The notes beneath the pieces are model-generated. The model was given only the letters and a program-made list of their open reading frames with translations. It was not told where the DNA came from and did no database searches. 64,000 bases of DNA from Stentor roeselii (Eukaryota; Ciliophora; Heterotrichea; Heterotrichida; Stentoridae), in NCBI GenBank assembly GCA_006503475.1, contig RSEH01000214.1, positions 1-64,000 on the forward strand. Reading direction: 5' to 3'. How positions within the stretch are numbered: position 1 is the first letter of the stretch; each line of letters opens with the position of its first letter. Position numbers and translations under genes: made by a program. Positions 49,516-59,144 of the stretch are shown here, piece after piece.

Positions 49516-50702
49516 TGGAAATCGTCAATTTTCAGGTCGGAAACTGTGGAATGAAGATTGGAACAGAATTTTTTTATGAGATTTTCAGGGAAAGAGTTGA
49601 AAGTGGCTTTAGTGATCAGGTTTTTCTTGATAGTCTTCGGCCTAGAACGGTTTTAATTGACTTGGATAAGGAAAATATCGCGAAAATGAAGGACTTGCAG
49701 ATTTATCAGGGACTTGATGATTACTTTATCGCGGATAATGGAAGAGCTGGCAATTGGTCTGCTGGTCATTACACTGAAGGTCAGGAGGTATTAGAGAAAA
49801 TAGAGGAAATTACCAGGAAACTTGTTGAAAACTGTGAAAAACTTCAAGGATTTCAAGTTTTTCACTCAGCTGGAGGGTGCTCTGGAGGAGGTCTTGGCAC
49901 TTTGATTGTAGAAAGGCTGAAAGACTTGTATTATGAGAAGACTTTACAGACTGTTACTGTTTTTTACAAGGAAGGTGTTGATGATCGCATAACTGAACCT
50001 TATAATACTGTTTTTAGCATGAACAGTCTTATTCAATTCTCTGATGTTTCTTTTGTCATTTCAAATGAAAGTCTTTTCAAGGTTTTTAAAAATCGTCTTG
50101 ATTATGGCTCGGATGTGTTCAAGTCATTGAACCAGTTCGCAGCGAAGGCTTGCTTAGCAGGACTTTACCCTGTTTGCAAAAGAGAAAGTTCTTTTGGTAG
50201 TCTTTACAAATATGCGAATAACTTGGTACCTTTCAGCAGGCTTCACTTTCTGGATATCAGTTTTAATGATAAGGTCTTTTGGGATGTTGATTTAACTGAT
50301 GAGTCTTTTTCACTTGGAAGTAGAGCTGCGGGAAAGTTTTTTACTTGTTTAGGAATCTGCAAAATGAGGAATTTTCGGGAAATTCAAAGTGAAATTAAAG
50401 GGAAAATTAAGGAAAAATCACTTTCCTGGGCTAAAAACTTTAAATTTTTTAATTATCACGTGAAAAGTGATGAGTTTTTTTGCTTAACTAGCAATGGGAC
50501 TGGACTTTTGCCACTTTTTAAGGGAGTTAATAAGGGCTTTGAGTATTTGTTTAAGAGAAAGGCCTTTGTGCACTGGTATACTGGTGAAGGACTGGATTCA
50601 ATGGAGTTTGAATGTGCTCAAGGTAATTTTCAGGATTTGATTGAAGAGTACCAGAATTATGATATTGAAGGGGAGTTAGAAGATGGGCTTAAGAATGATT
50701 AA
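49515..50702 (+). CDS. Divergent beta-type tubulin
   Basis: The product is 395 residues, about 50 fewer than ordinary tubulins. The opening MEIVNFQVGNCGMKIG parallels the beta-tubulin start. The stretch RTVLIDLDKE and the AGHYTEGQE segment match beta-tubulin. The nucleotide signature, GGGTGSG in all conventional tubulins, is here GGCSGGGLG. EPYNTVFSMNSL follows the expected E-P-Y-N-A pattern. The second half has drifted (FFCLTSNGTGLLP) but keeps tubulin spacing. Ciliates are known to carry rare tubulin types (theta, iota, kappa); this may be such a form or a new one. Polymerisation with normal dimers is uncertain. Its start codon overlaps the stop of the thioredoxin-like gene. Confidence 0.85.
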   Translation: MEIVNFQVGNCGMKIGTEFFYEIFRERVESGFSDQVFLDSLRPRTVLIDLDKENIAKMKDLQIYQGLDDYFIADNGRAGNWSAGHYTEGQEVLEKIEEITRKLVENCEKLQGFQVFHSAGGCSGGGLGTLIVERLKDLYYEKTLQTVTVFYKEGVDDRITEPYNTVFSMNSLIQFSDVSFVISNESLFKVFKNRLDYGSDVFKSLNQFAAKACLAGLYPVCKRESSFGSLYKYANNLVPFSRLHFLDISFNDKVFWDVDLTDESFSLGSRAAGKFFTCLGICKMRNFREIQSEIKGKIKEKSLSWAKNFKFFNYHVKSDEFFCLTSNGTGLLPLFKGVNKGFEYLFKRKAFVHWYTGEGLDSMEFECAQGNFQDLIEEYQNYDIEGELEDGLKND

Positions 50703-51156
50703 TAACGCATATATTCTAGCTGGTAGGTTCTTCAGTTGATAATTGAATTTAGAATTTTTTGATTCTATTTTTAATTTTTAGATAGAACTTGATTTTCATA
50801 TTAATTAAAGTCTTGTTAGCCATTAACTCATCTATTTTTTTCAATTATTTTTTTGTTCATGAAAAATATTTACATATAATAAAACTTTATACAACTAATA
50901 TTGTTTAACCATTTACTTTACTCAATCAATTTTATAATTAGAAAATCATAAAGATAACTAATTCAAACTATCCAGTAAAAGCCACAGGAAACACCATTCA
51001 AAGAAACATCCTCAAGGTATATAAACCCACTGACTAAACTTCCTCATAAAACTTCCTTAATGTTTTGATAAATATCAATCAACTTAAAAATAAAACATCT
51101 AAATACACAAATTTCCAATCATTTCATATAAAACTAAGTACATATAGGTTACTAAT
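50703..51156. other. Intergenic, 454 bp
   Basis: AT-rich convergent region between the tubulin gene and the ANTH gene, holding both 3' ends. No open frame or structure beyond short A/T runs was seen. Confidence 0.6.
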
Positions 51157-52269
51157 CTACTTGGGCATATAGGGATAGTAATACATCGGATTAGGTTGCA
51201 TATTCGCATACATCCCATAATACTGAAAATTATTCATAATCGGTACCTGCATAGTCGGCATTCCAGGCATATTAGTCATCCCTTGCACAGTCTGCATGCC
51301 CTTCATATTCATTACCTGCATATTAGGCACACTTTGTGCGAGTGGCACAGAAGCAAACAAAAACGCGCCTTCAGGAAAGCTATTTCTTTTCTCATGAACC
51401 ACAGGCAAACTGGCCTTAACAGGACTTCCATCCTTATTAACTTCCTTGAACCCAAGAAGATTGACTCCAGTATTTAAATTTTCTTTTCCTCTCACAACTT
51501 TCTGCACTTCTTTAATGCAGTCTTCACTTAACTGCTGAAAAGTTGGAATGTCTCCAGGGTATTCTTCTGCCCAGACCCGAATAAAGCCTTTGAGACTTCT
51601 GATGTATTTATTGTACTTCAAAAATAAACCTTCAGCTTGACTTGCTGAAAAAGCTTCGAATGAGGAATAAGAAGTCCACAAACAATTCATCAAAGCTTTA
51701 CTTGCTGCGTAGATTTCTTTACTGTCAATGAAAAGTCTTGTCGCTATTTCACTGGAAAAGTTCAACTTTTCCTTATTTTGATTCAAAGGCTTCAACGGCT
51801 TTTTTACTCCTAACAAGGCTTGAAGGATGTTTAAAGCTTCTTCGGTTTTATGAAGAAGGTCACTTGGACATGATTTGATTGAATTCAGATAATTTTGAGT
51901 GAGGCAGGAAGTCAAAGTCACTGAAAATCGCATTTTTGTTTTTAAGTAGTTGTGATAAGCGATAAAGACTTGAACTAACTCGCATGACTTGTGGGAATCG
52001 ATTTGGATTGAAGTTGTTGGAAACCAAGACTGGATCTGAGGGTTCGTGTTTTGGACTAAGAAGTGAATCACCATCAAAGTTCGGATTCTTGCCGCTGGTG
52101 ACTTGTGATGAAGCTGTTTTAAGAACATTTCTTTTATACTGTCGAATGGAACTTCTGAAAACGTGTTGTGCATCACTTTTTAGTTATTACTTCTTAAGTG
52201 CTTTTCTTTTGGCTTGTCGGTGTTACGACGGCCTGTCGCTTTTTTGAACGCGGTTTTGAAGGACTTCAT
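51157..52269 (-). CDS. ANTH-domain clathrin adaptor (AP180/CALM-like)
   Basis: A 15-nt intron at 52176-52190 (gtaataactaaaaag) adds a 30-residue first exon (MKSFKTAFKKATG...KEKHLR), giving 365 residues. The helical ANTH fold spans about 1-260: a basic phosphoinositide-binding patch in the first helices (KPKEKHLR, as in plant P-K-E-R-H-V-R), HKSPAARIRTLMVIHFLVQN, and the bundle up to residue 260. The C-terminus is Met-, Pro- and Asn-rich (MPNMQ/MPGMP-like), a flexible tail which in AP180 carries clathrin and AP2 sites; I see no DLL or NPF box. The protein probably recruits clathrin at the plasma membrane. The start ATG lies in TTCAAATATG. Confidence 0.85.
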
Positions 52270-52738
52270 ATTTGAATTATGAATATGGAAATTTAATGTC
52301 GATCGGGTAGTTTAAACATGAGTTATGAGATGGAATGGAGAGTTTTATCATTTGAGAAAATTTTGAGATTTTGTTTGGAGCGTGATAGGGTCGGGGTTGA
52401 ATTGTTGGAAAGGACTGAGATCTTTATAGAATTTACAGGAATATTGGAAGGTGTTTAAAGGTATTGAAAACAGAAGTTTAAATAGATTTTCGATGCGATT
52501 AAATGATGATGAATTTTTAAGTTTTTAAAACATCTCACTTATCATTATTATTACTTCAGGTCAGAATTATTTATAATAAAATATAGCGATTCAAAAGCTT
52601 GAACAAGCAAAAAAGTCGATTCCAATAATACAAATTTTTTCACAAAACTCTCTAAAAATCAGTTAATTCGTAAAGAAAATATTTAAATAAATCTAAAAAT
52701 CCCTCTCAAAAAAAATCCAATTAATAAATCTTAACTAA
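52270..52738. other. Intergenic, 469 bp
   Basis: Spacer between the start of the ANTH gene and the 3' end of reductase copy 3. It should contain the promoter of the ANTH gene. I found no frame or repeat. Confidence 0.6.
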
Positions 52739-54880
52739 TCACATCAAAACGACCTTATTCTTCTCCAATCCAGCTTTCAAAACCATCTGATAATAAAATC
52801 GATTAAATCCAGAAGGTCCACAAATCCAAGCCAAGTCGACTCCACCAGTAGCCTTATCACGAATCTCCTCCTGCACATCTTTCAAAGCAGAATTCGCATG
52901 AGTGACAACTTTAAACTCAAGCCAATTAACTTTTTTACAAATTTTTTCAAGTATCTCTAAAGCGAACCCATCTTTTTGATTTCTAAAGAAAGTAAAAAGC
53001 GAGAGTTTAAAACTTTTAGAAAAATCTCCAAAAGTCCTCCAAGCAAGATGCACCAAATCTATAAAAGGAACAAGTCCAGTTCCCCCAGCCAAAGCAAGGA
53101 AATCGCCATCCAAGTCATTTAAAAGTAATCCAGGTCCTAAAGGTCCCTTTAAAGCGATGGAGTCTCCAACTTTTAACTCAGCCAAATGTTCAGTCATTAA
53201 TCCCTGAGGATAGACTTTATAAATAAATTTGACAAGTCCTTCTTCTCTCAGGACTTCGTCCTTCGAAGTGACTTCCAACTGCCCAGCCCATTCAACAAGG
53301 TCAACAAAGAGACTTGAGTAGTACCTTTGAATGAGATTTGACTTTTTCTTGAAGGCAAGCATGAAATGCTTGCCAAGCCAAGAAGGTGCTTCACATTGTT
53401 TGTTCATTTGAAAGTCTTCATTTTTCAAGTAGATGATAAAAGTATTGCTGTTGAGAGGTTTCTGCTCTTTTACTTTGAAAGTCATGAAAATCGATTTCGA
53501 CTCTTTTGAAATGTTCAGGTACCCTGAAGGGTAAGGAATCCGGGCAACTGCCAATGTTTTCAGCATTGCAAAGGCCTTTGAAGAGTGGGTGTAAGGGTTG
53601 AAGTTCCCATCATAACTACTGCATCCGACCATGTACTTCCCCGCGTCTTCCCCGACGCTCTCACTGATTAAAAAGCTGCCTCCAGGGTGAGACAAGGCGA
53701 AATGTTTCACATCAACCACCAAGTCATCAGCAAACATGAGCGCTTTTCCCGCTTTTACCATTTCAAGAGCTTTAAAATGAGTCATTTCAGGCAAAGACGT
53801 CTTAGGCAGTGCCATGCGGCCCCAAAAGAACCTCTGAAGAATTTCAAGGACTACGAAAAACAAGACATTCAAGACAAAGCCAAGTATTATCAAGGCCTTG
53901 CCCTTGGAACCATACAAGTCCCACCCGACCCAACAGTTATAAAGTCCAGTCACAAATAAAGAATACCCCACAAACTTATGAGCCCTGTTCATTAAAACCA
54001 TCATCGAGGTGTTTTTCGTGAAAATCTTAAAGTAAGAACTCGCCATTCCAAATACAACCTGCCCAACGACCAACGATGCAAGAATCATTCCAACTCTAGA
54101 ATGCAAAAAAGTCTCATCACTGATAGAATCATAAGGAAACTGCCCTTCTTTAAACAACTGAGCCGAAGTGATAATCGTTGACAGAGAAGTAAACAAAAGA
54201 CACAAGAAATGAACGTAAAACCACCACCAGTGCTGTTTGAAGTACCTGGCGACTCCAATTCCTAAAGTAGCTGAGCAGGCCCAAGCCATACTCATTAAAA
54301 TTCCGTGTTGCTCTTGATCAGCGCTTGATGACTGGAAGTACATGTTTCCTGAAGACGTTGCCCAGGTGAAAGTAGCTGAGTCTTTATAAGGATTACCGAA
54401 GTCTGAATGTTCATGCCACCCTGCTCGGTTGTCCAGGTAGCCCCAGCAGATCTGCGAGTGAACGTCAAGGACAATGTCTTGGTCGAACTCGTCATTTGTT
54501 TGAAGTTTTCTTTTCATCTCGGCGACTAGACCTGTTGCGCTGTCGTAACTCGAAGAGACCAACTCGTAGTCAGAAGAGCCGCCTTCTGCTTTGTCTGTTT
54601 TAGGGCTTCGGTGATTTCGTGACCAGTAGTCTTCGATTGTCACTGATTTGGAATCGGTGAAGGCGGCAAACATGTCGCAGTTTGTCATCGTTTTACGAAG
54701 ACCTACTGAACAGTAGCCTTTGGAAATTTTGCACTGTTTAGATGGTACTTTTAAGGTTATTTTTATTTCTTGAGATGAAGTGTCGATGTCCCAACCCATC
54801 GTCATTACCTGGTCGAGTTTTTGCTCGAGGTAGACTGAGAGGACTGGGGAAAGAAGAAGAATTTTGACCAATGATTTCAT
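52739..54880 (-). CDS. DOMON-cyt b561-cyt b5-ferredoxin reductase fusion, copy 3
   Basis: The uninterrupted frame is 713 residues with the family order. It has a signal sequence (MKSLVKILLLSPVLSVY), DOMON, b561 helices (YVHFLC, LHSRVGM, NRAHKFVGY), b5 (SHPGGSF, YTHSSKA) and a reductase (RYYSS, KGPLGPGLLL, AGGTGLVPFIDL, CGPSGFNRFY). At 54734-54748 a 15-nt stretch (gtaccatctaaacag) matches the intron pattern at the exact place of the introns in copies 1, 2 and 4 but contains no stop. It is probably spliced, giving 708 residues. Copies 3 and 4 resemble each other more than copies 1 and 2, for example in the Y-x-F-A-D-D-L segment. The stop is TGA, aligned with the TAA or TAG of its paralogues, which supports the standard code. 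Confidence 0.9.
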   Translation of the reverse strand: MKSLVKILLLSPVLSVYLEQKLDQVMTMGWDIDTSSQEIKITLKVPSKQCKISKGYCSVGLRKTMTNCDMFAAFTDSKSVTIEDYWSRNHRSPKTDKAEGGSSDYELVSSSYDSATGLVAEMKRKLQTNDEFDQDIVLDVHSQICWGYLDNRAGWHEHSDFGNPYKDSATFTWATSSGNMYFQSSSADQEQHGILMSMAWACSATLGIGVARYFKQHWWWFYVHFLCLLFTSLSTIITSAQLFKEGQFPYDSISDETFLHSRVGMILASLVVGQVVFGMASSYFKIFTKNTSMMVLMNRAHKFVGYSLFVTGLYNCWVGWDLYGSKGKALIILGFVLNVLFFVVLEILQRFFWGRMALPKTSLPEMTHFKALEMVKAGKALMFADDLVVDVKHFALSHPGGSFLISESVGEDAGKYMVGCSSYDGNFNPYTHSSKAFAMLKTLAVARIPYPSGYLNISKESKSIFMTFKVKEQKPLNSNTFIIYLKNEDFQMNKQCEAPSWLGKHFMLAFKKKSNLIQRYYSSLFVDLVEWAGQLEVTSKDEVLREEGLVKFIYKVYPQGLMTEHLAELKVGDSIALKGPLGPGLLLNDLDGDFLALAGGTGLVPFIDLVHLAWRTFGDFSKSFKLSLFTFFRNQKDGFALEILEKICKKVNWLEFKVVTHANSALKDVQEEIRDKATGGVDLAWICGPSGFNRFYYQMVLKAGLEKNKVVLM
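54734..54748 (-). other. Stop-free 15-nt intron hidden in copy 3
   Basis: The sequence gtaccatctaaacag has GT...AG ends, a pyrimidine-A at positions 9-10, and sits between the codons that flank the introns of the other three paralogues (TGC-AAA follows in each). Its 15 nt keep the frame and hold no stop, so a plain frame search reads through it. If retained it inserts five residues (VPSKQ). Confidence 0.75.
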
Positions 54881-55003
54881 TTTTTACTAGATTTTTGAAC
54901 TAGTTTGAATATGTCTGAAATTTTATTGTTTTGGTTGAAATTGAGATAGAATTGGAAGTTTAATGATCAATTTTTGAATCTTCACAAGAATATCACGAAG
55001 AAT

Positions 55004-55112
55004 TATGTTGATTATTTTGAACATTTAGATATATGTTGATTATTTAAAACATTGAGAAATATGTTGATTTTTTAAACATTTAGAAATTTTTTATGTTGAT
55101 AATTAACTACTC
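55004..55112. repeat. Short AT-rich tandem repeat, 28-32 nt period
   Basis: Four copies of a unit opening tatgttgat begin at 55004, 55032, 55060 and 55092, the first three spaced exactly 28 nt and the last 32. The spacer (54881-55143) lies between the 3' end of reductase copy 4 and the promoter of copy 3. The repeat could be a replication-slippage array or a repeated binding site. Confidence 0.75.
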
Positions 55113-55143
55113 AGTCATTCTAAAGACTGTAAAAACTAACCTA

Positions 55144-57336
55144 TTACAATAGGACTATCTTAGATTTCACAATTCCATTGTCTATCAGAAGGTTGTTATA
55201 AGATCTGTTAAATCCAGAAGGTCCACAAATCCAAGCCAAGTCAAATCCTTCTTTAGCCTCAGCTCTGATATCCTCTCTAATATTTTTCTTATTCGGGTCC
55301 TCATCACTGACAAGTCTGAATTGTAGCCACGGGCAAGATTCAGCCATTTTATGTAAAATTTCAATTGCGAAGCCGTCTTTCGAAGTTCTGAAAAATGCAA
55401 AAAGTCTCAGTCTAAATTTATCAGTTTTTGAACCATAAGCCTTCCAAGCCATATAAACCAAGTCCAAGAAAGGAACTAGTCCAGTACCTCCACCAAGTGC
55501 AAGATAATTTCCATTCAAACTGCTCATCAACAGGCCAGGTCCCAGGGGTCCTCGAAGTAAAACACTTTCATTTTCACTGAGAGAAGAAAGATGATTTGTC
55601 ATCTTGCCTCCTGGATAGACTTTATAGATAAACTTGACAAGTCCATCATCAGTGATCTCCTCTCTTTTAGATAGAATGTTCAGTTCTTTTTCCCATTGAA
55701 AGAGGTCGACAAAGAGGCTTGAGTAGTAGCGCTTCACGTAGCCGATTCTTTTCTTTAGACCTATTTTCTTTCTGTATGAAATCATGAAGTGCTTTCCGAG
55801 CCACTCTGGAGAATTGCAAATGTTGCTCATTTTAAAGTTCGGGTGGCTGAAGTAAATTACACTGGTGTGCTCGTTTAACTTCACTTGCTTTATCATTGAA
55901 AATTTTATGAATACATGGTCTTTTGAGTCAGTACTTGAAAAGTAACCTTCTGGAGTTTTTATTCTTCCGATTGCTAAAGTTTTTAACATTGAGAATGCTT
56001 TTTCTGAGTGAGCGTAAGGGTTTAAGTCTGCTCCATAGCTGCTGCATCCAACCATGTACTTCCCAGTATCTTCTCCAATACTTTCCTTGACCATATACGA
56101 TCCTCCAGGATGACTGACAATAAAATGTCCGACATTAATAACAAGTTCATCTGCAAACATAAGTTGTTTCCCATCATTGATCATATCCATGACCTGCAGA
56201 TGAGTATATTCAGGTAAATTCTTCTTAGGCAGAGTGATTTTATTCCACCAAAACACCTGCACAATCTCTAAAACTCCGAAGAAAAGAACATTCAAAATAA
56301 ATCCTATAGTAATCAAAGCCCTTCCCATAGATCCATACAAGTCCCATCCAATCCAACAGTTATAAAGTCCCGCGATGAACAAAGCATACCCAACAGCTCG
56401 ATGTGCTCTATTAAACATAAGAGTCGCATGAGTATTTTTCGTAAATATCTTAAAATACGACGTGCAAAAGCCAAACATAACTTGTCCGATGACCAAAGAA
56501 GCAAGACACATTCCGACTCGTGAATGTAAAAAAGTATCGTCACTTATTGTCTCATATGGAAACTGACCGTCTTTGAATAGGTCTGCTGATGTGATGATTG
56601 TTGCAAGAGAGGAAAACATTAAACATATGAAATGAACGTAAAACCACCACCATCGTTCTTTGAAGTATCTGGCAGCTGCTATTCCGATCGTTGCTGAGAG
56701 TGCCCAGGCGACGCTCATAAGAATACCGTGTTTCTTTTTTTCGTCGCTTGATTTCTCGAAGTACATCTTGGACTCACTTGTTGCCCATGCAAATGTTGCT
56801 GAATCTGGCTAGAAATTACCGTAGTCCGAATGTTCTACCCAAAGTCGGTTTGCTCTTTTTGAAGAAGGGTCTAAGTCGATGTAGCCCCAGCAGATTTGTG
56901 ACCGGATATCAGGATAAATTTGCTGATCCCATTTATCAGAAGTTTTCAATTTTCTAGTGAAAGTGATATCGATATCCCCATTAGAGTCTATATGACTGCC
57001 GGTAGATGTAATAGTATAATCATTCTCACCTCCTTCAGCTGCATCAGTCTTGGGAGTTCCATGGTCACGGGACCAGTAGTCTTGAATAGTCACCACTTTA
57101 TCCTTATCAACTAAAGCGGCAAACATGTCGCAGTCAGTCATTGTTTTTCTGAGGCCCACCGAACAATACCCCAGACCAATTTGGCACTAAATAAAGATCA
57201 CCTTTAAAGTAATACTGATTTCTTGATTAACCTCGTCGATATCCCAGCCCATAGTCATGACACTATCGAGTTGTTGTTCAAGGTAGATTGAGTAACTCCC
57301 TGATAAAAGTAGGAATAACGCCAGATGTGAGGTCAT
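55144..57336 (-). CDS. DOMON-cyt b561-cyt b5-ferredoxin reductase fusion, copy 4
   Basis: Two 15-nt introns, 57187-57201 (gtgatctttatttag) and 56805-56819 (gtaatttctagccag), give 720 residues. The first uses GTG rather than GTA. The domain order is unchanged: a signal sequence (MTSHLALFLLLSGSYS), DOMON, b561 (YVHFIC, LHSRVGM, NRAHRAVGY), b5 (SHPGGSY, YAHSEKA) and a reductase (RYYSS, RGPLGPGLLM, GGGTGLVPFLDL, CGPSGFNRSY). An additional insertion (KIGLKKRIGY) lies before the reductase, and GGGTGLV replaces AGGTGLV. It is tandem with copy 3 on the minus strand, 263 bp apart. The start follows ATATAAATATG. Confidence 0.88.
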
Positions 57337-57854
57337 ATTTATATACTGGAAAAATGGCCGAATATTTTGATGAATTTTTAGATTTTTTGAACTTTTCTGG
57401 CTTTGGATTCTTTTTTTAAGACATTTTCCATGGGTTTAATTTTTGGGAATGATAGGAATAGGTGAATAATGAGTGGATTTTGATTGGGAAGTACTGGTGA
57501 GGATCGTAATTTGATTTGGATTCATGCAAAGTTGTATGATTCTGATTGAAAAAAAGGAATTTTATTTAAACTAAAAAGATATGAGTTTGAGTTATTTCAT
57601 CAATAAGATTATTAGGATTATATTCAACAAGAATTCAATTAGATGAATGGAAAAGTTCATTTTAGATACACTTAGTTTTGAATAATGGTAGCCAAATTGA
57701 ATAACTTCTTTAAGATAGGGTTAAATTAAAGTAAACTTCAACAATAGGAATGTTTAGTTTTAGGTCTAAAAATAACAAAATCAAAGATCTCAAACGATCA
57801 AACAACAAATCAAAAAAATAACTAAAAAATTTTAACTTATTATAAAGAAAAATA

Positions 57855-58790
57855 TTGTCTCCTGTACATATTCATGAATAAAAACCCTTCGATATATTTA
57901 TTTAGGCCAGCAAGTTCACAAACCCAACCAATACTCAATCCTAAAACTTATTGTAACCTTATAACCCGTTACTTTATATTAAATTTTTGAGTAAGAAGTT
58001 CTTATATTTAACCATTTTCTGCTTTTAGCTAATCCAAAAGATATCAGATGTGAAATCATTACATCGAAAAAAGGGATAAAGTTTGAGAATTAATTAATTA
58101 TCATGTGTCCTAAAGTCTTCCGAGCTTTGTAAGCAGATCTATGAAAACAATAAGCTGCTTCAGTAAGTTTAAATTTGACTTTCAGAGACTTCTGAGGCAG
58201 TGCAAGGACTATATTAAGAAGCCCTCTAGTCAATAAGCTGAATCTAAGTTTAAGCATTCAAATACTTACTCGTCTTTCCTTTTGGATGGACTTTGTAGAT
58301 GAACTTAACCATCCATTCAGTTTTCGTCGTTTTCAAATCGCTGATTTCAATCAGCTTTGAATTTTAATATATCTACAAAGAAATTGAATTAGTTTCTGTT
58401 CATATCACTTATTTTGTTGTGGGTTAAAGTTTTCTCATATACTACCTGAAAATTCTTTGCCAAAATAAAGGATTTGTATTACTTCTATTAAATTTGATAT
58501 CCCTATTACTTAAACATCTTGCTGTTGAAAAGTATTTTATGTTCTTGCTTCACAATTTCAATATCATAAACAATGGTCTTTCTACAGCTGTAAAGTAATC
58601 TTAAGAACACTAATCCTTTCGATTGCCATTTTTCACCATTGAAAAACTTTTTTTATGTGCATGAGGATGAAAGTCTTATAAAATACTACTCTACTTATCA
58701 TGCACTTTCCAGCATCTTCTCGATTCAATTTATTTAAAATAAATCCTTCTTCTTGAAAAAGTTCAAGATCCTAAATTAGTTCTCATTTCA
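57855..58790 (-). pseudogene. Decayed fifth DOMON-b561-b5-FNR copy
   Basis: The 1.8-kb region 57337-59144 between copy 4 and the ABCG gene contains no open frame but follows the minus-strand sequence of the family. At 57905-57945 (agttcacaaacccaaccaat) it matches the CGPSGFNR end. At 58120-58220 it tracks the AGGTGLV region (cttccgagc..., cagtgcaagga). At 58275-58310 it matches the Y-P-G-G-K-M segment (ttggatggactttgtagatg). At 58370-58470 it follows the RYYSS/KHFM region. At 58610-58740 it matches the second b5 His and D-A-G-K-Y-M-V-G segment (tgcactttccagcatcttct). The frame is broken throughout. Beyond 58790 the match fades; the frame at 58809-59030 on the plus strand is a by-product of the decay. 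DNA at 57337-57854 and 58791-59144 shows nothing else. Confidence 0.82.
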
Positions 58791-59144
58791 AACACAATAA
58801 TTCCTTGAATGTTTTTGGGCGAAATAGAATCAATAATAATAACCATTGAGACTTTCAATAATTATAAGATTATCTTTGTCATTATTTTAAAAATCACCTT
58901 TCTGCCCATTCTAGAATTTTTATTGAATTTAGCTTCAGGAGAAGAAATAAGAAAATGTGTGAGAAATCAAGAAGACCAAAACGAATATATTCGACATATA
59001 AAAGAAGATATAAGATTTCTATATATTTAGTTGATTTTATCTAAAATAATCGAGATTGCTGAGTGAATCTAAATTACCATCAAATCATAATAAACATCTA
59101 CTTAATCTTCCCCTTCAAATAAAATTACAGTACCCATTATCTAC

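Noticed and set aside
58809-59030. 73-codon plus-strand frame beyond the reductase relic
   Set aside because: Low-complexity Ile/Asn/Lys composition, antisense to the fading end of the relic, no start or domain features.
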